From Actinomycetes bacterium (GTDB taxonomy: Bacteria; Actinomycetota; Acidimicrobiia; Acidimicrobiales; RAAP-2), in the NCBI GenBank assembly GCA_021791615.1, contig JAJYWG010000373.1, positions 1 through 5,913 of the forward strand: a stretch of DNA of 5,913 nt, read 5' to 3'. The notes beneath the pieces were generated by a model. The model searched no databases. It worked only from the letters and a program-made list of their open reading frames with translations, and was not told the DNA's origin. The position numbers and the translations under genes were made by a program. The first letter of the stretch is position 1. The number at the start of each line of letters is the position of its first letter. Shown here one piece after another: positions 1 to 5,181 of this stretch.

Positions 1-420
1 GACCGGCCGGCCCGCGGCCACCACCGAGAGGGCCAGGAGCAGCGCTCCCGCTCCGTTGTTGACGACGAGCGCGTCCTCGGCGCCGGCGGCCAGCGCCACG
101 AGGGCGGCGGCGTGGCTGCGGCGAGACCCCCGGCTGCCGCTCTCCAGGTCGAGCTCGAGGTTCCAGGCAGCGGGCGCCTGGTGGTGGCCGACCGGGGCCC
201 GCCCGAGGTTGGTGTGGAGCAGGACGCCGGTCGCGTTCACCACCGGTCGCAGCAGGCCGCGGGCCCGCCGCTCGGCCCGTGACCGGGCGGAGTCGGGGTC
301 CCCGGCGGCGATGGCGTCCCGCGCCGCCTCCACGAGCATGGGGTGGGGCAAGGGGACGTCGGCGATCGAGCGGGCGAGCACGTCGACGGAAGGGGGCCGC
401 ACGTCCATTGCCATTGCCAT
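1..420 (-). CDS. selA: L-seryl-tRNA(Sec) selenium transferase, N-terminal part (runs off left edge)
   Basis: SelA is the PLP enzyme that converts seryl-tRNA(Sec) to selenocysteyl-tRNA(Sec) using selenophosphate, in the bacterial cytoplasm. The minus strand is open from 420 to the window edge (140 codons). It shows the family signature in order: LLRPVVNATG (residues 56-65), HTNLGRA (69-75), LELDLESGSRGSR (88-100) and GAEDALVVNN (113-122), which match the E. coli SelA core as I remember it. The PLP lysine and the C-terminal domain lie outside the window. I chose ATG 418-420 because a GGAG lies 6 nt upstream; in-frame ATGs at 414 and 408 also exist (the protein starts M-A-M-A-M). The tRNA-binding N-terminal segment is about 24 residues shorter than in E. 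coli, and the stretch between LGRA and LELD is about 7 residues shorter. It is divergent from the propeller-thioredoxin gene. The family call is very secure; the truncation is only the window edge. Confidence 0.95.
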   Translation of the reverse strand, partial: MAMAMDVRPPSVDVLARSIADVPLPHPMLVEAARDAIAAGDPDSARSRAERRARGLLRPVVNATGVLLHTNLGRAPVGHHQAPAAWNLELDLESGSRGSRRSHAAALVALAAGAEDALVVNNGAGALLLALSVVAAGRPV

Positions 421-426
421 AGCATG

Positions 427-430
427 CTCC
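427..430 (-). promoter_or_regulatory. Shine-Dalgarno of selA
   Basis: On the minus strand GGAG is followed by 6 nt and then ATG at 420. This spacing favours the first of the three in-frame ATGs that are spaced 6 bp apart. Confidence 0.6.
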
Positions 431-489
431 GGCCACACCCGTGGCGCGCCGGCAGCCCGCCTCGGGCCGACTGCCGCCTGTGGTTCCAA

Positions 490-503
490 CCGGCAAAGGC
501 CGG
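490..503 (+). other. Small hairpin in the presumed 5' leader of the selenoprotein mRNA
   Basis: CCGGC (490-494) and GCCGG (499-503) pair around the loop AAAG. There is no U-run, so it is not a standard terminator. It lies 20 bp before the Shine-Dalgarno of the downstream gene and might affect translation or be a protein site. A stem this short in 72%+ GC DNA can also occur by chance. Confidence 0.25.
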
Positions 504-522
504 GTAGCCACCCATGGGCAGG

Positions 523-530
523 AAAGGAGA
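523..530 (+). promoter_or_regulatory. Shine-Dalgarno that fixes the start of the selenoprotein gene at 535
   Basis: AAAGGAGA lies with its GGAG core at 526-529, 5 nt before ATG 535. The in-frame ATG at 514 has no purine-rich stretch ahead of it, so the later start is preferred. Confidence 0.75.
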
Positions 531-534
531 ACGG

Positions 535-2133
535 ATGCAGGCGGTACCGGCCGACCCGGACGAGATGGACGACGCGTCGGGCGTCGAGGAGGACGTGGAG
601 CGAGCGATCGGCGCCGACGGCGTGGCCATCGTGGCGAGCGGGCCGAGCTGCCGGATCACCGGCACGGGCCCCGTGCCCTACGCCGTGCTGGCGGAGGTGC
701 CCGTCGGGCTCGATCCCGAGGGCGTGGTGGTCGACCGCCGGACGGGGCTGGCCTACGTCTCCTGCTCCCGGTCGAACGCGGTGGCGGTGGTGGACCTCGA
801 GCACGCCAAGGTCGTCGCCACAATCCCGGTGGGGGTCGAGCCCATCGACATCGTGGTGGACCACCGCGCGGGGCGGGTCCTCACCGCCGACGCCCGGTCG
901 GACCAGGTCTCGGTCATCGACACCAGCCGCAACGAGGTGGTCGCCACCGTCCCCGTGGGCTCGTACCCGGCGGGGCTCGAGATCGACGAGGACCGCCGCC
1001 GCCTGTACGTCGGGGACGCCGTCGGCTGCACGATGAGCGTCGTGGACCTGGACCGCCTCGAGCGCATCGCCGCCGTGCCGGCCGAGCTGGGGGCGGGCGC
1101 CATCGCCGTCGACGAGACGAGGGGCCGGGTCTACTGCGTGAACTTCGTGGCCTCGTCGGTCACCGCCGTGGACGCCGACAACCTCGAGGTGCTGGGCCAG
1201 CTGCCGCTCCGCCAGGGGCCGTGCGCCGTCGGCGTGCACGAGGGCAGCGGCGACCTCTACATCGCCGACTCGCTGGCCAGCACCGTGAGCCGCGTCGACA
1301 CCGACGCCCTGTCGGTGGCCGCCGAGCTGCCGGTGCCCAATGCGCCGGTGGGGCTCACGATGGGACGGCGCGGCGACCGCCTCTACGTCGCCAACCGGGG
1401 CGACGGCAGCGTCAGCGTGCTCGGGCTCGACGGGGCCGAGTGGTCGCGCATCCCGGTGGGCGCGGCGCCCGGGGGGGTGACGGAGCACCCGCTCCATCCC
1501 GGACGCCTGCTCGTGGCCAACGCCGGATCGGGGTCGATCACCGTGGTCGACGACCTGCTCGACGGCCCCCCCTCCACCGTGCTGGAGGAGGTGGCCCACC
1601 CGCTGGTTGGCCACCCGCTGCCGGCGATCCCCCTCGTCGACCTCTGGACGGAGGAGCCGCGCGACCTGGGCGAGTGGGCCGGGCGCAAGTACGTGGTGAA
1701 CGTCTTCGCCAGCTGGTGAGGCCCGTGCAACGCGGAGGCGCCGATCATCGAGGATCTGCGTCGCCGTGCAGGCCGGTCGGGCCTGGAAGTGACCCTACTA
1801 AACGTGTGGGAAGGGGTCGACCCCTTCACCGAGGCGCGGCAGTTCTGTGAGCTCTGGGGCGTCGACGGCCCCGTCCTGGTGGACGTCCACGGCACCTTCA
1901 CCGAGCAGCTGGGCATCCGTGGCGTGCCGACCAACATCCTGGTCGACGAGGACGGCACGGTGACCTGCGTCGGGGCCTCCACCCCCCAGGCGCTGGAGGC
2001 GGCCGTGCGCCGGCTGCTCGGGCCCGACGCGCCGCTCGAGCCGGCGGCCGGGGACTGGAGCTGGGACAAGGAGCTCGACCACATCAGCGAGCACGTCGGG
2101 CGCCGCGTGGTGAAGGACACAGCGCCGGACTGA
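535..2133 (+). CDS. Selenoprotein: YVTN/YncE-like beta-propeller fused to a thioredoxin-like domain with U-G-P-C active site
   Basis: Probable 532-residue thiol/selenol oxidoreductase, read through the UGA at 1717-1719 as selenocysteine 395. Residues about 50-345 hold seven repeats of roughly 42 residues (VPVGxxPxGxxxD...YV...VxVVD), typical of a YVTN/YncE seven-bladed propeller. Residues about 358-495 match TlpA/AhpC-TSA-type thioredoxin folds: LVGHPLPAIPLVDLW, then VVNVFASW-U-GPC (387-398), then a GVP turn (463-465) with the expected cis-proline. In relatives the UGA position is the nucleophilic cysteine of CGPC. A conserved-looking acidic and aromatic tail follows to residue 532. No signal peptide or membrane segment is visible, so it is probably cytoplasmic. 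ATG 535 has a strong Shine-Dalgarno. The gene is divergent from selA, 114 bp away, and convergent with the YfhO-like gene, 21 bp away. Alternatives are a nonsense mutation or a sequence error (TGC to TGA). The in-frame intact remainder, the downstream hairpin and adjacent selA argue against both. A conventional annotation would wrongly stop at 1719. Confidence 0.88.
1717..1719 (+). other. UGA codon predicted to encode selenocysteine (Sec395)
   Basis: The TGA replaces the first codon of a C-x-x-C motif. Seen directly: TTC GCC AGC TGG TGA GGC CCG TGC, read F-A-S-W-U-G-P-C. The frame stays open for 137 codons after it, until the true stop TGA at 2131-2133. The motif F-A-S-W-C-G-P-C is a hallmark of TlpA/ResA-like thioredoxins, so the residue expected here is cysteine. 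Selenocysteine is the classic replacement for a catalytic cysteine, and selA is the next gene. Confidence 0.9.
1720..1774 (+). promoter_or_regulatory. Candidate bacterial SECIS hairpin directly after the UGA
   Basis: The RNA folds by hand into a long stem. 1720-1723 pairs with 1771-1774 (GGCC/GGCC). After a 2-nt bulge, 1726-1729 pairs with 1767-1770 (UGCA/UGCA). After a 3-nt bulge, 1733-1735 pairs with 1764-1766, there is an A-G mismatch, 1737-1741 pairs with 1758-1762 (one G-U), there is a C-U mismatch, and 1743-1746 pairs with 1753-1756 (GAUC/GAUC). The apical loop is AUCGAG (1747-1752). That is 20 pairs, with the loop 27 nt after the UGA. Bacterial SECIS elements lie inside the coding region just after the UGA and are bound by SelB. 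This distance fits, but the usual G at the first or second loop position is absent in this fold (the G is fourth), so the exact apical shape is uncertain. Confidence 0.7.
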
Positions 2134-2154
2134 CGCCCGCCGAGGCTCGCCCAC
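2134..2154. other. Gap between convergent genes
   Basis: Only 21 bp separate the stop of the selenoprotein gene from the stop (TAG on the minus strand, 2155-2157) of the YfhO-like gene. I see no hairpin with a T-run, so if the two transcripts end here the terminator is not of the standard intrinsic type or lies inside a neighbouring gene. Confidence 0.5.
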
Positions 2155-4815
2155 CTATCGAGCTGTGCCCTCCGACCCGCGCAGCGGTCTGCTGGCCGTC
2201 GCCGAAGCTGGTAAGCCACTTCGCGCCATGTCGGCTTGCGGCGTGGGCACGAAGGACGCCCGTTTTCCGCACCGCGGCCGGTTGGGACGCCGACGACGAT
2301 TCCGCGCCGCCCAAGCGAGCGCAAGCCCAAGACCGGCTGCGGCTGCAGCTGCAACGCCAAGGCCTACGGTGATGGTGCCCGGCCAGTAGCGCAACGTCAC
2401 GACATCGTGCCCCGCCGGCACGTCGGCGGCCAGCATGACCCCGTGGAACGGATGGAGGGCAAGCGGTTTACCGTTGACGCTGGCGTGCCAGCCGGGAACA
2501 TCGGTCACGCGTAGGACGAGGCGCGAGGCAGTTGGCGCGTCAAAGCGGACGCGCCAACTGCCAGGGGCCGGTTCAATGGCCGACACGATCGTGGGAATCG
2601 ACGAGTTCGCTCTCGTACTGCGGTGGAGGGGCGTAAGCGTCGCTCGGCCGGAAGCAGGTACGTGATAGACGCCTTCGCCGTGGATCACGGCGACACGGGT
2701 CGTTCCTGGCGGTCCGGCAACTCCGGGAGGTTCGAGGATGTCGGTGACGCCATAGAAGCGGGCGAGACGTAGCGAGGTGATCTCTGGGCAGAAGACGTGG
2801 GGAATCAAGGGCTTGCCGGGCCCTCCGGTGAGCGCCCCGTAGGAGGCGTAGTAGGTCGTGGGCAGGATTGGGTCGTAGACGACCAACTCCGACACGCCGT
2901 AAACGGCGTTGACCTGAGGCATGATGCCGAGGTCTGGAAAGGCATTCTCCGCACACGCGCCGAAGCCGATCAACCCACTGCCGACCGCCCGCTGCAGGGA
3001 CACGATCGCTGGGCTCTGCGGAAAGGGGCGCTGCGTCGACGAGAGGTACGTAGCGCCTGCCGTCAACAGGAACGCGGTTTCGGTTCCCAGAAGCACTCCG
3101 AGTAGGAGAGAGGTACCCATGCGACGACTTCCTCGCTCGACGAATCGGCGCAGAGGACCCCAAGACGCGACGAGGAGGGCACAGGCGGCGATAGAGAGTG
3201 CAGGCCAGATGAAACTGCCGGCCCGCACGCTTGCCTGAAGCGCGGTCAAGTGGTCGACTCCCACACGGAGACGTATTTCGAGCGCCACCAGCACGAGTGC
3301 GAGACATCCAACGCCAAAGAGGAAGAGTCGACGGGCCGAGCGGACGACGCGGCCCGGCGCCTCTCCTGCCACCACAGACCAATCAGTGGTCGCCCTTTTA
3401 TCGGGTCGCGACGCCGCCACAGCATCGGCTGGACGACCATCGTCAATCCGACTCTCACGCACCGTCTGCGGCGTGAGCCGTCCCTTCAGTGCCTGAGCCC
3501 CATACGCAGCGAGGACCGCGATTGAAAGATCGAGGATCGGGGACACAAGTACAAGCCCGAACACTCGCAGGCCCGGCACGTGCCGGAGTAGCGCGGCTGC
3601 CGGCGGTGCAAAGAGTGCAAGGACAAGGAACATCGCGAGCAGGGCGAACGCGAATGCTTCCGGGCGCGTACGAATCCAAGCGAGGCCGGCGCAAGCGAGC
3701 ACAACGACAACGACGCCCACATAGACGATCGAGATGTAGGGATTCATTGCCCCAACGATCGAGCCCAGCGCCGTCGGGACACCGTCATACCCTGAGAAAA
3801 TGAGATGCGTCAACTGTGAAGGAGGCAGCCCCACCGCGTACGGCCCACTCGTCCGTGCTGACGCCGTGAGGAGCTGCAACGACGGCAGATAGATCGGGGC
3901 GACTAGCGCCATCGCCGCGAGGACGGCGAGCCCATGGTCCAGCAGCATTCGCGCTGCCAGGCGTCGATCTCCCAGCCGCCAACGGTGCGACGACACGACG
4001 CCTGCAAGAACGACCATCGGAAGGATCACAAGCGAGTCGACCTGTGGTTCCGCTTCCGCAAATGCGAGCGCGATCGCCAGCGCGAGGAGCGTGATCGGCA
4101 CGGCGCGCCGTTCGCCCCGGAGCAATGCAACCGATGCTGCCAACACCCATCCGACAAAGCAGAATCCACCAGACTTGTAGGTGCCGATCCAGATCGTGAA
4201 CCCTCCAGACAGCTCGAAGGCGGTTGCCGCAATGGCAGCGGGGAGGATCCCGAGGCGGAGCATGCGGCACAGGACGTAGACGCCACCGCCGGCAAGCAAC
4301 AGCCGTACAGCGATCGTCACGGTGTGCGCGAGATGAAGTGGGAACAGGTAGCCGATCGCAATCGTGAGGCTAAAGGGTGCCGACTCGAAGTTGAAGGCGA
4401 GCGGCATGCCGAGCAGGTTCGAGGGATCCCACAGCGGAAGGTGACCCGAGTGCACGTCAAGCCACGACAAGACCTGCCAAGGGATGAACTCCTGGATCTC
4501 GTCTGAGCCGACGGCGTTGTGCACGACAGGGTGCGCAGTGGCGGTGATACCGATCGACCGAAGCAGATCGTACGGGCCGATCGCCATGCCGCCAATGAGC
4601 GCCGGAAGGAGGAAGACGGCCGCCACCACCACGATCCAGGCGAGGGCCACCACTTCCGCGAGTACCCGGGCACGGGGAGCGGCGTTCACGGGGTGCGAAT
4701 CTACCGGTTCACTCTCGAGAAGGGATGCCCTTGTGGAAAGTGGCTCGCCGGTGGTCAGCCGCTGGGTTCCCTCGACGGGCCGACCGGTCGCATTTCCATC
4801 GACCCGTCGTCTCAT
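2155..4815 (-). CDS. YfhO-like polytopic membrane protein (GT-C-type, probable envelope glycosylation)
   Basis: 886 residues from ATG 4815. About a dozen hydrophobic segments are visible, e.g. residues 51-80, 148-185, 190-232, 238-275, 295-315, 360-405, 417-442, 497-515, 535-552, 567-590 and 815-837. After the first membrane segment come SDEIQEFIPWQ (104-114) and LPLWDPSNLLGMPLAFNFES (126-145), the first-loop pattern of YfhO/GT-C membrane glycosyltransferases: an acidic residue followed by P-L-W-[ND]-G-M-P. A C-terminal extracytoplasmic part has DVPGWHASVNGK (772-783) and LRYWPGT (808-814), the typical YfhO tail ahead of the last membrane helix. B. subtilis YfhO is tied to lipoteichoic acid glycosylation; the sugar and acceptor here cannot be read from sequence. 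The start is uncertain: ATG 4815 has only a weak AGG 9 nt upstream. An in-frame TTG at 4938 has AAGGAG 4 nt upstream and would add 41 residues, and the first membrane helix only starts near residue 51. GC (about 62-68% in sampled lines) is lower than in both neighbours. Confidence 0.85.
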   Translation of the reverse strand: MRRRVDGNATGRPVEGTQRLTTGEPLSTRASLLESEPVDSHPVNAAPRARVLAEVVALAWIVVVAAVFLLPALIGGMAIGPYDLLRSIGITATAHPVVHNAVGSDEIQEFIPWQVLSWLDVHSGHLPLWDPSNLLGMPLAFNFESAPFSLTIAIGYLFPLHLAHTVTIAVRLLLAGGGVYVLCRMLRLGILPAAIAATAFELSGGFTIWIGTYKSGGFCFVGWVLAASVALLRGERRAVPITLLALAIALAFAEAEPQVDSLVILPMVVLAGVVSSHRWRLGDRRLAARMLLDHGLAVLAAMALVAPIYLPSLQLLTASARTSGPYAVGLPPSQLTHLIFSGYDGVPTALGSIVGAMNPYISIVYVGVVVVVLACAGLAWIRTRPEAFAFALLAMFLVLALFAPPAAALLRHVPGLRVFGLVLVSPILDLSIAVLAAYGAQALKGRLTPQTVRESRIDDGRPADAVAASRPDKRATTDWSVVAGEAPGRVVRSARRLFLFGVGCLALVLVALEIRLRVGVDHLTALQASVRAGSFIWPALSIAACALLVASWGPLRRFVERGSRRMGTSLLLGVLLGTETAFLLTAGATYLSSTQRPFPQSPAIVSLQRAVGSGLIGFGACAENAFPDLGIMPQVNAVYGVSELVVYDPILPTTYYASYGALTGGPGKPLIPHVFCPEITSLRLARFYGVTDILEPPGVAGPPGTTRVAVIHGEGVYHVPASGRATLTPLHRSTRANSSIPTIVSAIEPAPGSWRVRFDAPTASRLVLRVTDVPGWHASVNGKPLALHPFHGVMLAADVPAGHDVVTLRYWPGTITVGLGVAAAAAAGLGLALAWAARNRRRRPNRPRCGKRASFVPTPQADMARSGLPASATASRPLRGSEGTAR
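2527..2562. repeat. Perfect 15-bp inverted repeat inside the YfhO-like gene
   Basis: GGCAGTTGGCGCGTC (2527-2541) and GACGCGCCAACTGCC (2548-2562) are exact reverse complements separated by a 6-nt loop AAAGCG. In the gene the arms encode G-S-W-R-V and D-A-P-T-A (residues 752-756 and 759-763) at the start of the extracytoplasmic C-terminal part. There is no T-run on either side, so it is not an ordinary terminator. A perfect 15-bp stem is far longer than expected by chance in a window this size. Confidence 0.9.
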
Positions 4816-5108
4816 ATAGAACGGCCTGTGAAGTGAGGTGGCCGCGGCGAAGGTCTTCGGAGCGTGCGGAACCAAGGGCGCGGCCCTCCATCGGACGAGG
4901 CCCCAGAAGGCACCAGAGAAGCCCGGGGTCGGGAGCAACCGGCTCCTTCCGTGAGGTGGCTCGATCCGCTCACACGGGCAGGTAACCCACGTCATATGGA
5001 GATTGGGCCGGCCGTCCCACACCCACTGATCATGTGCCTTGGACAGCGAAGACGATTGTTTGGCACCCGCGCAGAGCGATGAATGGGAACCTGATGCGTC
5101 GGCAGCCC
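4816..5108. other. Divergent intergenic region without a recognisable gene
   Basis: About 290 bp lie between the YfhO-like start and the promoter element of the right-hand unit. Open frames cross it on both strands, but none gives a recognisable protein, a good start or a domain. The minus-strand frame of the YfhO-like gene stays open through it, so part of it (to 4938) may be coding if the TTG start is used. Base composition is closer to the central gene than to the flanks. No tRNA T-arm or anticodon arm was found. Confidence 0.5.
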
Positions 5109-5119
5109 TACGATTAGGG
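5106..5119. promoter_or_regulatory. Inverted repeat overlapping the -10 element (possible operator)
   Basis: CCCTA (5106-5110) and TAGGG (5115-5119) are reverse complements around CGAT. The repeat covers the TACGAT -10-like hexamer, a position where a bound repressor would block RNA polymerase. It is short, so chance is possible. Confidence 0.3.
5109..5114 (+). promoter_or_regulatory. Probable -10 element of a leaderless transcript
   Basis: TACGAT fits the actinobacterial TANNNT -10 consensus. ATG 5122 begins 7 nt after it, which is where transcription would be expected to start, so the mRNA would begin at or next to the start codon. No good -35 is visible, which is common for such promoters. 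Confidence 0.45.
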
Positions 5120-5121
5120 TG

Positions 5122-5181
5122 ATGGTTTCGACGCTGGTCAGGCATTCGACAAGACGGCAGCCCGCCGGGGTCGCGCCGTGA
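5122..5181 (+). CDS. Possible leaderless 19-residue leader ORF overlapping the glycosyltransferase start
   Basis: ATG 5122 opens a 19-codon frame, MVSTLVRHSTRRQPAGVAP, whose TGA (5179-5181) shares bases with the GTG (5178-5180) of the next gene: a GTGA stop-start overlap. It has no usable Shine-Dalgarno but sits correctly behind TACGAT for leaderless translation. The peptide matches no family I know. If real, its likely role is translational coupling to the glycosyltransferase, which itself lacks a strong Shine-Dalgarno. It could be a chance ORF. Confidence 0.4.
   Translation: MVSTLVRHSTRRQPAGVAP

Larger units (their letters stand above)
421..534. other. Divergent intergenic region between selA and the selenoprotein gene
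   Basis: This 114-bp stretch must hold the start signals of two divergent genes. I see no convincing -35/-10 pair on either strand. Two small hairpins can be drawn. One is GGCAG/CTGCC (451-455 with 471-475) enclosing CCCG/CGGG (456-459 with 463-466). The other is CCGGC-AAAG-GCCGG (490-503). A tRNA(Sec) gene was considered because of the length and the context. However, 421-513 contains no TCA on either strand, so there is no anticodon. Confidence 0.5.

Noticed and set aside
421..513. tRNA(Sec) gene between selA and the selenoprotein gene
   Set aside because: The length is right, but there is no TCA on either strand for the anticodon and no T-arm consensus.
514..1719. Stand-alone propeller protein ending at the TGA 1717-1719
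   Set aside because: It would end inside a thioredoxin active site; the same frame continues with the rest of the domain, so the UGA is better read as selenocysteine. ATG 514 also lacks a Shine-Dalgarno, unlike ATG 535.
441..1850. Long plus-strand frame of arginine- and glycine-rich protein
   Set aside because: It is a shadow of the propeller gene; the composition is typical of out-of-frame translation of high-GC DNA.
1789..2133. Separate gene starting at GTG 1789
   Set aside because: It would encode only the second half of a thioredoxin fold without the active site and has no ribosome binding site. It is the C-terminal part of the selenoprotein.
2527..2562. Intrinsic terminator
   Set aside because: The stem is strong, but there is no T-run on either strand and it lies well inside an intact coding sequence.
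4816..5108. Mobile-element remnant or attachment site at the GC transition
   Set aside because: No terminal inverted repeats, target-site duplication, transposase fragment or tRNA 3' end could be found by eye.
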